Shown: piece by piece, positions 18,019-25,493 of the stretch
Layout: each line of letters opens with the position of its first letter
Position numbering within the stretch: the stretch's first letter is position 1
Assembly: GCA_945906105.1 (NCBI GenBank)
Contig: CAMDQO010000006.1
Span: 1 to 64,000 of the forward strand
Direction of reading: 5' to 3'
Length of the DNA stretch: 64,000 bases
Origin: Novosphingobium sp. Chol11
GTDB lineage: Bacteria; Pseudomonadota; Alphaproteobacteria; Sphingomonadales; Sphingomonadaceae
Translations under genes and position numbers: made by a program
Notes under the pieces: model-generated
Database searches by the model: none
What the model saw: the letters and a program-made list of their open reading frames with translations, nothing else
What the model was told of the DNA's origin: nothing

Positions 18019-19689
18019 TTAAACGATGCGCTGGCCGCGATCGCGGTTGCCTGTTGGGGCTGAGCGGAACTTGCTCGGGCCGCCATTGGACGGGCTGCGG
18101 TTGCCATCGCTGCGCGGTGCGCCGCCACGGTTGTCACCGCGAGGGGCACTGCTGCGATTGTCGCCGTTTTGGCCGCCATTATGGCCGCCAAAGTTGCGCT
18201 TGCGGCTGTCACCAGCGGGGCGAACCTCACCGGCATGGGCACCAACGCCGGCTACACGGGCAACGCGCGGCTCGCCGCGATCACCATCGCTGCGAGCTGG
18301 TGCGCGATCACCGCGCAGTTCACGGCGCTCACCTTCACGGCGCGCATCGCGAGGAATATCACGGCCAACGCCTTCAGGACGACGACCGCCGCCGCTGTTG
18401 CCGCCGCGACCGCCATTGCCACCACGGCCGCCATCACTTCTTCCACCGCCAAAGCGGCCCTTGCGGTCACGCTCATCACGGCGGGCATCCTGCTCGGCTT
18501 CGGCAGGCTTGCGCGAAGGGGCTGGCAGACGAGCGGCTTCATTCTGGAAATTATCGGGCAGGGACATCGGCATCAGCTTGATGTCGGTCAGCCGCTCGAT
18601 ATCGCGCAGGTAGGGCTTTTCATCGGGCGCAACAAAGCTGATCGAAACGCCGTCAGCGCCTGCACGCGCGGTGCGGCCGATGCGGTGCACATACTGTTCA
18701 GGCACATTGGGCATTTCAAAGTTGAACACATGGCTCACGCCGCTGACATCGATACCGCGCGCGGCGATATCAGTGGCGACGAGCACCGTTGTGGTGCCCT
18801 TGCGAAAAGCGCCGAGAGCGGCGGTGCGCTGCGCCTGGCTCTTGTTGCCGTGGATCGCGGCGGCATTGACGCCAGCCGTGGTCAGATGGCGGACAACGCG
18901 GTCAGCGCCGTGCTTGGTGCGGGTGAAGACCAGCGCGCGGTCGATTGACTTGTCAGCCAGACCATCGCGCAGCTTGATTGTCAGCAGCGCCTGCTTTTCG
19001 GCCTGATTGATGTGGGTAACGAACTGGTCAACCCGTTCAACCGTCGTGGCTTGCGGGGTAACTTCAACGCGCACGGGGTTCGAGATGAACTGCTTGCCAA
19101 GATCAGCAATGGCCTTGGGCATGGTGGCCGAGAAGAACAGGCTCTGGCGATCCTTGGGCAGCATATTGGCTACGCGCTTCAAGGGAACGATGAAGCCAAG
19201 GTCCATCATCTGGTCGGCTTCGTCGAGCACGAAAATCTCGACATCGCGCAGCGTCAGCGCGCGCTGTTCGATCAGATCGAGCAGACGGCCGGGGGTGGCT
19301 ACCAGCACGTCGCAGCCGCCAACCAAGGCGCGGGCCTGCTTGTTAACCGGCAGTCCACCAAAGATCACCTGAACCGAAAGGCTGAGGTACTTGGCATATT
19401 CGCGCATGTTATCGGCGATCTGGGCGGCCAATTCGCGGGTCGGCGAAAGCACCAGCATGCGGCACGAAGCAGGCTTGCGAGCCTTGGGATTGGCAGCGAG
19501 GCGGTGAAGCGACGGCAGCGAGAAGGCTGCGGTCTTGCCGGTGCCGGTCTGGGCAATGCCCAACAGGTCGCGGCCTTCAAGCAGCGCCGGAATCGACTGG
19601 CGCTGGATCGGCGTGGGATCGGAATAGCCCTTGGTCTCAAGCGCACGAAGAATGGGCTCGGCAAGGCCAAGGTCAGAAAAATAGGACAT
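18019..19689 (-). CDS. DEAD-box RNA helicase with Arg/Gly-rich tail (RhlE-like)
   Basis: 556 residues. Q motif PIQRQSIP, motif I AQTGTGKTAAF, Ia PTRELA, II VLDEADQM, III FSATM, VI HRIGRTARAG. The two RecA-like domains end near residue 375. The remaining 180 residues are a low-complexity tail rich in Arg, Gly, Asp and Asn (GGGRSDGGRGGNGGRGGN-type), likely disordered and RNA-binding, as in RhlE/cold-shock helicases. It would unwind RNA during ribosome assembly or decay. The tail's base composition produces long false frames on the opposite strand. Its 411-bp upstream region is shared with urcA. Confidence 0.93.
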   Translation of the reverse strand: MSYFSDLGLAEPILRALETKGYSDPTPIQRQSIPALLEGRDLLGIAQTGTGKTAAFSLPSLHRLAANPKARKPASCRMLVLSPTRELAAQIADNMREYAKYLSLSVQVIFGGLPVNKQARALVGGCDVLVATPGRLLDLIEQRALTLRDVEIFVLDEADQMMDLGFIVPLKRVANMLPKDRQSLFFSATMPKAIADLGKQFISNPVRVEVTPQATTVERVDQFVTHINQAEKQALLTIKLRDGLADKSIDRALVFTRTKHGADRVVRHLTTAGVNAAAIHGNKSQAQRTAALGAFRKGTTTVLVATDIAARGIDVSGVSHVFNFEMPNVPEQYVHRIGRTARAGADGVSISFVAPDEKPYLRDIERLTDIKLMPMSLPDNFQNEAARLPAPSRKPAEAEQDARRDERDRKGRFGGGRSDGGRGGNGGRGGNSGGGRRPEGVGRDIPRDARREGERRELRGDRAPARSDGDRGEPRVARVAGVGAHAGEVRPAGDSRKRNFGGHNGGQNGDNRSSAPRGDNRGGAPRSDGNRSPSNGGPSKFRSAPTGNRDRGQRIV

Positions 19690-20100
19690 GAAATACTTTC
19701 AAATAGAAGCGGCGCACAGCCGAATACGGCCTGCACGAAGCAAGGAGTCGATAGATGCGACCCTGCGTGAAAAAGGAAGCTTCAGGCGAATGCGGCGATC
19801 GAAAGTCCGGGCAGGTTCTGCGGGAAAACCGTGAACCTCACGCTGCCGGGACCGCGGCGGGGAATTATCCCGCGCGCCGATTGCTGGAGAGCCATATAGT
19901 GTGCGCTGCAGCAAAAAGCAACATAATTGCGCAGACCTTCGCGTCTGTGTCTCCGGAGTGCGGATTTCCGGCCTGCATCTCGCCCGGAATCGCCCCCAAA
20001 AAAAATGAAAAAATAATCAGGTGTGATGGCCATCACGCGTCTTGCCCAGTGGTCAGTCCTAAAAAGGCCTCACCAACTCAAACAGGAAGGGAATACCATC
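19690..20100. other. Divergent intergenic region, helicase leader and urcA promoter
   Basis: 411 bp without a convincing gene. The helicase side (19690-19900) is probably its 5' leader. The urcA side has an A-rich run (19998-20013) next to the Crp-type palindrome at 20022-20037 and a good ribosome site (AGGAAGGG) before ATG 20101. No riboswitch was recognised. Confidence 0.5.
20022..20037. promoter_or_regulatory. Crp/FNR-type operator upstream of urcA
   Basis: TGTGA-TGGCCA-TCACG. The inner 14 bp GTGATGGCCATCAC (20023-20036) are a perfect palindrome. The half-site TGTGA is that read by Crp proteins with an RETxxR recognition helix; such a protein (helix TRETVSR) is encoded at 22658-23332. The site centre is 71 bp before the urcA start. 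Confidence 0.6.
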
Positions 20101-20457
20101 ATGAACACCATCACCAAGAGCATCGCACTGGCCGCCGCAGCTTACGTCGGCCTCTCCTTCACCGCAGTCGCCCATGCACAGGAAGCACCGAAGATCGAGG
20201 TCAGCACGATCGGTGTCGATCTGGGCAGCCCCACCGAAGTCGGCCAGCTCAAGCAGCGGGTTAACTCTGCGGCGCGCAAGGTCTGCAAGTTGGGCGAAAA
20301 CGAGGGTCTCGTCGCCCGTCAGTTCAAGCAGAATTGCTACAAGAATGCCGTTGCAGCCGCCAACACCCGCATTGATGCTCAGGTTGCGCTGCACAGCACA
20401 GACAATGAGCAGTTGGCACGTGCCCAGGCGGTGCCGGTATCGAAGATCGCCCCTTAA
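20101..20457 (+). CDS. UrcA family protein
   Basis: 118 residues with a signal peptide ending AVAHAQ. The mature part has VSTIGVDLGSPTEVGQLKQR, then a Cys pair (KVCKLG and QNCYKNAV) probably forming a disulfide. This is the UrcA pattern of small exported alphaproteobacterial proteins of unknown function. ATG 20101 has an AGGAAGGG site. A Crp-type palindrome lies upstream and a strong terminator downstream, so it is monocistronic. Confidence 0.85.
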   Translation: MNTITKSIALAAAAYVGLSFTAVAHAQEAPKIEVSTIGVDLGSPTEVGQLKQRVNSAARKVCKLGENEGLVARQFKQNCYKNAVAAANTRIDAQVALHSTDNEQLARAQAVPVSKIAP

Positions 20458-20482
20458 CCAGCTTCCGGCCAGTCCCCGGAAG

Positions 20483-20516
20483 AAGCCTTGCCGATGTCCC
20501 CATCGGCAAGGCTTTT
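20483..20516 (+). terminator. Strong hairpin terminator of urcA
   Basis: AAGCCTTGCCGATG (20483-20496), loop TCCC, CATCGGCAAGGCTT (20501-20514): a perfect 14-bp stem followed by TT. It starts 26 bp after the urcA stop. Confidence 0.8.
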
Positions 20517-20570
20517 CCGATTCTCCAATTCTCTGAATGGCGTAAGCAGCGACCGTAAGTAGAGAATAGT

Positions 20571-22220
20571 GTGGCAAATGATGGGCGGGTGATTATGCAG
20601 AATGCCATGTTCCGGCCCCCAAGCCTTGCCGCCGTTGTTACCGCCGCCCGTGCGGGTGCAATTGATCATGCCAAGGCGCTGTTCGAAGCGGGCGGGTATG
20701 ACCGGCGCAGTGATGATCCGGCGGCTCTGGCGGTGGCGGGGCGGTTGCTCAAGGATCAGGCTTTGCGCCTGCCACCCGGTGAACGCCGTTCTGCCTTTTA
20801 CGCCAGCGCTGATGCCTATGCCAGAGCGGACCAGCTTTTGCCCCAGCCTTACACGCGGATCAATCAGGCGACGCTGACCTTGCTGGGTGGGGAGCGGGAT
20901 CGCGCCAGCCACCTTGCCCGTGAAATTCTTGACTGGCTCGATCAGGGAACGGCGATTCCCGAAACGCCATACTTTATTGCCGCGATCCGAGCGGAGGCGC
21001 AGCTGATCTGTGGTGATCTGGCGGGCGCACACCGGGCGCTGGATGAAGCGATGGCCACCGATACCGGTGATTGGAGCGACCGCGCTTCAACCTTGCGCCA
21101 GCTTCGCTTGATCCTGGGCGTGATCGGTGAGGATGCGGGCTGGCTCGATCAATACGCCGCGCCGCGCTCGCTGCATTTTGCCGGGCATCTGGGAATTTCA
21201 GTCGAGGATGCCGGGCCATTGCGCGCGGCAATTGATGCTGAGCTGGCGGCACGCAACATCGGCTTCGGCTTTGGCGCACTGGCTGCGGGCGCCGATATCA
21301 TCATCGCCGAGCAATTGCTGGCGTGGGGTGGCGAGCTTCACGTGGTGTTGCCAACCAGCGCGGACGAATTCTCCCGCCAATCGGTCAAGCCCTATGGTGC
21401 AGACTGGTTGCAGCGCTTCGATACTTGCCTCGATGCTGCAGCGACGGTGACTGAGACAGCCCATGTTACCGGCGATTACGAACCGCTTGCCACGCTGCTC
21501 GCCAGCGAAGTGGCGATGGGGGCCGCCTGCCGCAATGCCCGTTATGTTGATAGCGAGGCGGTGCAGCTTGTTGTCGTTGATGAAGGGGCCGGACCCTATG
21601 GCGATGGCACCGGAACCGCCGTTGTCGCCGAGCGCTGGGCCGCAACTGGCCGTCAGCAGGCGGTGCTGCGTTGCCCGCGAAGCGCCACTGTGGTCGCTTC
21701 GGGCCGCCGTCCTGATCTTGAGGGGCGAACTGATCGGCGGCTAGTAGCATTGCTGCAGATCAGCTTTGCCGGCATCGACGATCTTGATGAGGCGCGCTTC
21801 GCCGAAGCGGTCGATAGCGTGCTGACACCCTTCCGCAAGGCCACTGCCGCGCTTGCCGTGCAACCACTGATGACGCTGCCGGTTGGCAATGCCCGGATCG
21901 TTGCCTTCGCCACCACCGAAGCGGCGTGGACCTATGCCGCTGGCTTGCTGGCCCTGCCGCCAACAATATTGCCATTATGCATCGCCGGGCATTACGGCCT
22001 CGCCCATTGGTTTGAGCACCCATCGGCGCTGGTTGGCCGGGCGGTGTCACAGCTGGGCGATCTGTTCGCCTCGGCAATGCCCGGTGTGCTGACCGTGAGC
22101 GAAGCCTTCGCCTCCGCCCTGTTCGTTGGCTGTAATGAAGAGATATTTGCCGAATGGATTGGTGAAGTGAAGGACTTGCGGCTTTATACGGTGTGCCCGG
22201 TGCGCGCGGGCAGCGCTTAG
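20571..22220 (+). CDS. TPR (TRAFs-binding-like) / SLOG-like / degenerate class III cyclase protein
   Basis: 549 residues from GTG 20571; ATG 20595 is an alternative start. Residues about 15-195 are helical repeats of the TRAFs-binding (DUF4071) type. Residues about 200-290 (LHFAGHLGIS, ALAAGADIIIAEQLL, LHVVLPTSADEF) look like a SLOG/Rossmann nucleotide-binding domain. Residues about 389-545 resemble a class III nucleotide cyclase: LLQISFAGIDDL where active enzymes have a FADIxGF-type motif, PVGNARIVAF in place of GDAVLAVF, and LPLCIAGHYG with GVLTVSEAFA. Both metal-binding aspartates appear lost (S398, N440), so the domain is probably a sensor or scaffold. It converges on a Crp-family regulator. 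The domain assignment is from motifs only. Its TAG stop is the first codon of the repeat element. Confidence 0.65.
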   Translation: MANDGRVIMQNAMFRPPSLAAVVTAARAGAIDHAKALFEAGGYDRRSDDPAALAVAGRLLKDQALRLPPGERRSAFYASADAYARADQLLPQPYTRINQATLTLLGGERDRASHLAREILDWLDQGTAIPETPYFIAAIRAEAQLICGDLAGAHRALDEAMATDTGDWSDRASTLRQLRLILGVIGEDAGWLDQYAAPRSLHFAGHLGISVEDAGPLRAAIDAELAARNIGFGFGALAAGADIIIAEQLLAWGGELHVVLPTSADEFSRQSVKPYGADWLQRFDTCLDAAATVTETAHVTGDYEPLATLLASEVAMGAACRNARYVDSEAVQLVVVDEGAGPYGDGTGTAVVAERWAATGRQQAVLRCPRSATVVASGRRPDLEGRTDRRLVALLQISFAGIDDLDEARFAEAVDSVLTPFRKATAALAVQPLMTLPVGNARIVAFATTEAAWTYAAGLLALPPTILPLCIAGHYGLAHWFEHPSALVGRAVSQLGDLFASAMPGVLTVSEAFASALFVGCNEEIFAEWIGEVKDLRLYTVCPVRAGSA

Positions 22221-22660
22221 AGTTTTTCCTCATAGCATTGAATCAAATCCGTTCGTCCCGAGCGAAGTCGAGGGATTTGTTCGAGCGCAGCCGAGAACTT
22301 CAGCGTTGCATCCCTCGACTTTGCTCGGCCATCCCTCGACTTCGCTCGGGACGAACGGGTTTTGTGACTTAGAGCCTGATGAGATAAGGTTGATACGCCG
22401 TGATTGTCCTGAGCAGTTCCGTGAGGAGGAGCAGGACGCAGCGCGGGCTATTGCCCCGTGCAAGTTCTGCGACGCTGTCACGGTGCTGCTCAGGACAACC
22501 CCTCCGGGGCGGGCCGATTTTGGCCCATCGCAGCGTTACTCGTCGATCACGATGCTACGGCATCGCTCACTCCTCGCGCCTCACGCTGGGCCAAAATCGG
22601 CTCCGTCCCGGCGCATCAACCTTATCTCATCAGGCTCTAATGTAAAACGGAAAAACTCTA
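22218..22660. repeat. MITE-like element, copy 2, carrying a nested insertion
   Basis: B end TAGAGTTTTTCCTCATAGC at 22218, continuing ATTGAATCA; A end TGTAAAACGG then AAAAACTCTA finishing at 22660. Interior arms CCGTTCGTCCCGAG...CTCGGGACGAACGG are perfect over 24 bp (22249-22272 and 22335-22358). It exactly spans the two convergent stop codons: TAG of the plus gene (22218-22220) and TAG of the Crp gene (22660-22658). The 22372-22637 part is a separate nested element. Confidence 0.85.
22370..22639. mobile_element. Nested 266-bp structured element inserted at TA
   Basis: GAGCC...GGCTC (22372-22637) is flanked by TA on both sides. Arms of 32 bp (22369-22400 and 22609-22640) differ at one position. 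Inside are two further perfect stems: TTGTCCTGAGCAG (22404-22416 with 22486-22498) and GCCGATTTTGGCCCA (22513-22527 with 22587-22601), plus a small GATGC-TACG-GCATC hairpin. Removing it with one TA leaves GTGACTTAATGTAAAACGG, which matches GTGGCTCAATGTAAAACGG of the other copies. No open reading frame is credible. Confidence 0.85.
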
Positions 22661-23332
22661 GAACACCAGTTCTTCCAGCCGGTGCGGGCTGACCAGCACC
22701 AGATTATCGCCCTCACGCCGCATGATGCCGCGCTTGAGCAGAGCATTGACCGTGCGTGAAACGGTTTCACGGGTGCTGGAAACACGCAGCGCCAGCTGGC
22801 TGTTCACCGGGGCCGGGGTGATCGTCTGATTGCTGCTGCTCCGCGCCATGCGCAGCAGTTCTGCGTGAATGCGCCCAGTTGCAGACAGCGTGGTTCCTTC
22901 GACCAGCCGCCGGGTGAGCGCACCCAGCCGCGCCATCAGCAGGCGCGAAATGGCCATGGCGATGGCATTGTGCTTGCCCATCAGCGCCACCATGGTTGCT
23001 GCCGCCAAGACCGCCGCCTCAACCCGTTCAACCGCGGCTACCTCATCGCCGCCCAAAGGCGCATTGAACAGCGTGCCTTCACCAAACAGGTCACCGGCCA
23101 GAAAATCATCAATCACGATCATGCGGCCATCCAACGCATAGGCCAGCATCCGGGCATGGCCGGTTATGACCAGAAACAGACGCTCGCCAGCTTCCTGCCC
23201 GCTGATGATGATCGCGCGCGGCGCATAGCTTTCAAACCGGGCCTGTCCTGCCACCGTCACGGCAATCGCGCTATCGCAACCAAACGCCGAAGCGATCATC
23301 GGCATGGCCGTTTCTGGGAGGAGCTCGCTCAT
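22658..23332 (-). CDS. Crp/Fnr-family transcriptional regulator
   Basis: 224 residues: N-terminal cyclic-nucleotide-binding-type barrel (about 15-125), dimer helix, and C-terminal Crp helix-turn-helix (VNSQLALRVSSTRETVSRTV, about 175-195). The recognition helix TRETVSR matches the RETVGR of E. coli Crp, which predicts TGTGA half-sites. The phosphate cassette reads GDLFGEGTLFNAPLGGDEVA, without the Arg-Ser that binds cAMP, so the effector is probably not cAMP. It lacks the Cys cluster of FNR. Its stop codon TAG is supplied by the A end of the repeat element. It is a candidate regulator of urcA and of itself. Confidence 0.88.
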   Translation of the reverse strand: MSELLPETAMPMIASAFGCDSAIAVTVAGQARFESYAPRAIIISGQEAGERLFLVITGHARMLAYALDGRMIVIDDFLAGDLFGEGTLFNAPLGGDEVAAVERVEAAVLAAATMVALMGKHNAIAMAISRLLMARLGALTRRLVEGTTLSATGRIHAELLRMARSSSNQTITPAPVNSQLALRVSSTRETVSRTVNALLKRGIMRREGDNLVLVSPHRLEELVF

Positions 23333-23464
23333 GCGAAGAGCCTAACACAGACCCATGATAGGTAAAGGCCCGGAAGTTTCCCCGAAGCCAGCTTAAGCCG
23401 TTCAGCCTCGACAGGGTGAAGCTGAATCGTTAGGCCCAGCGCCTTAGACAATCAGGGCAATTCC

Positions 23465-24130
23465 ATGAAGCTCATCATCGGTAACAAGAATTATTCCAGC
23501 TGGTCGCTGCGGGCATGGTTGGCGGCCAAGCAGTCCGGCCTGCACTTTGAAGAGATCATCGTTCCGATCCACACCGATGAATGGCCAGAGCAGAAAAAGC
23601 AGATGGGCGAAATTGCGCCGAGCCAGGGCAAGGTGCCGGTGCTGTGGGATGGCGATGCTGTGGTCTGGGACAGTCTCGCCATTGTCGATTACCTTGCTGA
23701 CAAGGTTGGCCGCGATCGTTTCTGGCCCAAGGCGGACGATGCCCGCGCGATGGCCCGGTCGATGGTCGCGGAAATGCATTCGGGCTATCAGGCGCTGCGC
23801 AGCGAATGCACCATGAATATTCGCCGCCGGGTCGATGGGCACAAGATCAGCGATGCGGCCCGGGCTGACATTGTCCGTATCCTGACGCTGTGGGCAGAAT
23901 CGCGGGCGCGGTTTGGCAAGGGCGGGCCGTTCCTGTTCGGCAGTTACAGCGCCGCTGACATCTTTTATGCGCCGGTGGTCAGCCGTTTCCTCACCTATGG
24001 GATCGGCGTTCCCGGCTTCGCTGCGACCTATATGGAAGCGGTGTGGGAGCATGAGTGGCTGCAAGCCTGGGTCGCAGCGGCTGAGGCGGAAGAATGGGTG
24101 ATCGAGCAGTATGAGGTGCCGGTGAAATGA
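23465..24130 (+). CDS. Glutathione S-transferase
   Basis: 221 residues. N-terminal thioredoxin-fold domain with NKNYSSWSLRAWL (catalytic Ser about 11-12), cis-Pro segment GKVPVLWDGDAVVWDSLAI, and an all-alpha C-terminal domain (about 90-210). It conjugates glutathione to electrophiles or reduces them; the substrate cannot be inferred. The last codons overlap the start of the S1/P1 nuclease gene (ATGA at 24127). Confidence 0.9.
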   Translation: MKLIIGNKNYSSWSLRAWLAAKQSGLHFEEIIVPIHTDEWPEQKKQMGEIAPSQGKVPVLWDGDAVVWDSLAIVDYLADKVGRDRFWPKADDARAMARSMVAEMHSGYQALRSECTMNIRRRVDGHKISDAARADIVRILTLWAESRARFGKGGPFLFGSYSAADIFYAPVVSRFLTYGIGVPGFAATYMEAVWEHEWLQAWVAAAEAEEWVIEQYEVPVK

Positions 24131-24975
24131 TCCGGCGTTTCATCGCCTTGTTCACGGCGTTGTCGCTGGTCTGGGCGGCTCCTTCGCTGGCATGGTGGGA
24201 ATATGGCCATCATACCGTGGCCTCGGTCGCCATGGCCAATATCAAACCGCACACCGCCGCGCGGATCAGGGAGTTGTTGCGCGCTGAGGCGGGGCTGGGC
24301 GCGCCCGATTGCCGGGTCCGCAGCCTTGAGGAAGCATCATATTGGCCAGACTGCATAAAGCGCGACGGCTGGCGCTGGGGCTATACTTTCTCATGGCATT
24401 ACCAGACCGAGCCGGTGTGCAAGGCCTTTGATCCCAAGGCCAATTGTGCGGGCGGCAACTGCGTGTCCGCCCAGATCGAGCGCAGCCGCCGCATTCTGGC
24501 GGACCGCAAGCTGCCCGCGGCACAGCGGCTGGAGGCGTTGGCTTTCCTCGCGCATTTCGTCGGCGATATTCACATGCCGCTCCATTCGGGTGATAACAAT
24601 GATGCGGGCGGCAATGGTGTGGAAGCACAATATGGCATAGCGCCGGGGCGCAACCTCCATGCCGTCTGGGACGGATTGCAGGCTGAGCGGGCGATCTCAT
24701 CGGCCCAGCCGCGTCTGGTGCGTCGTTATATAACGGACGAGCGGATTGCGCTGTCTGGCGGCGATCCGGCGGTCTGGGGCAAGGAAAGCTGGGAACTGGC
24801 CCGCAAGATCTACACGCAGGCCTTCGGCTTTGACCCTTGCAACAATGCGGTCATTCCCAAATCCGTGGTGTGGAGCGACAAGGCGATCGAAGCGATGATT
24901 CCCGATGCGCAGCGGCGGATTTCCCAAGGCGGACTGCGGTTGGCCGATCTGCTCGACGCGGCGCTGGCGGGTTAA
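24127..24975 (+). CDS. Secreted S1/P1-family nuclease
   Basis: 282 residues with a signal peptide ending PSLA, leaving WWEYGHHT as mature N-terminus; the N-terminal Trp is a zinc ligand in P1 nuclease. Further ligands are visible in WHYQ, HFVGDIHMPLHSGD and NLHAVWDG. It is a three-zinc phosphodiesterase for single-stranded nucleic acids and 3'-nucleotides, acting in the periplasm or outside. Cysteines (DCRV, DCIK, NCAGGNC) probably form disulfides. The 3' end overlaps the convergent cupin gene by 4 bp. Confidence 0.92.
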   Translation: MIRRFIALFTALSLVWAAPSLAWWEYGHHTVASVAMANIKPHTAARIRELLRAEAGLGAPDCRVRSLEEASYWPDCIKRDGWRWGYTFSWHYQTEPVCKAFDPKANCAGGNCVSAQIERSRRILADRKLPAAQRLEALAFLAHFVGDIHMPLHSGDNNDAGGNGVEAQYGIAPGRNLHAVWDGLQAERAISSAQPRLVRRYITDERIALSGGDPAVWGKESWELARKIYTQAFGFDPCNNAVIPKSVVWSDKAIEAMIPDAQRRISQGGLRLADLLDAALAG

Positions 24976-25439
24976 GCTGGGCGCTGCGTTTCGGGATAGG
25001 CCGTGCCATCCTTGTGGCGATAGCGATCATCGGTGCCCCAGATCATGTCGATATCGGGATAGGAACCCCCGGCATTGTCCCCGGCGCTGATGCAGATGAA
25101 GCTGCAATCCTGATCGCTCTCGTTGATCAGATGGTGGCCGTTTTCCGCGCCTTTGGGCCATGCACAGACATCACCGCCGCGCAGAATCTTGCGGCCCTGA
25201 TCGTCAACTAGAACGGCCTGCCCGGTCAGCATGATCAGCAGTTCATCCTCGCCCACGTGCCAGTGCCGCTGCGATGACCATGCACCGGGTTTCAGCACGA
25301 CATGGCTAGCACCCATTTCGGTGAGGCCCGCAGACGGACCAAGGCGGCGATACCAGCGACCCTGCACATCTTCGTTGAACGGCGCGGGATAGCCGGTGCG
25401 ATTGGTCTGCGGTATTGTTTCAAGTTCGATCTTGGGCAC
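24972..25439 (-). CDS. Cupin-domain protein
   Basis: 155 residues from a GTG start at 25439 (MPKIELETIPQTNRTGYP). The cupin core shows GAWSSQRHWHVGEDELLIML (metal-binding H-W-H and Glu) and a second motif GGDVCAWPKGAENGHHLIN. It fits a small single-domain cupin, possibly a sugar-binding or isomerase-like protein; the reaction is unknown. The same frame is open far upstream, antisense to dapE, but only this part is convincing. It is divergent from dapE (54 bp). Confidence 0.82.
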   Translation of the reverse strand: MPKIELETIPQTNRTGYPAPFNEDVQGRWYRRLGPSAGLTEMGASHVVLKPGAWSSQRHWHVGEDELLIMLTGQAVLVDDQGRKILRGGDVCAWPKGAENGHHLINESDQDCSFICISAGDNAGGSYPDIDMIWGTDDRYRHKDGTAYPETQRPA

Positions 25440-25493
25440 GGGCCAGCTCCTGCTTGTGTCGGCGCGGCTTAATCCATATGCGATGATGCAATC

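Noticed and set aside
18169..18948. Long Ala/Thr-rich frames on the plus strand opposite the DEAD helicase
   Set aside because: They are shadows of the Arg/Gly-rich tail of the helicase; no family motif or ribosome site.
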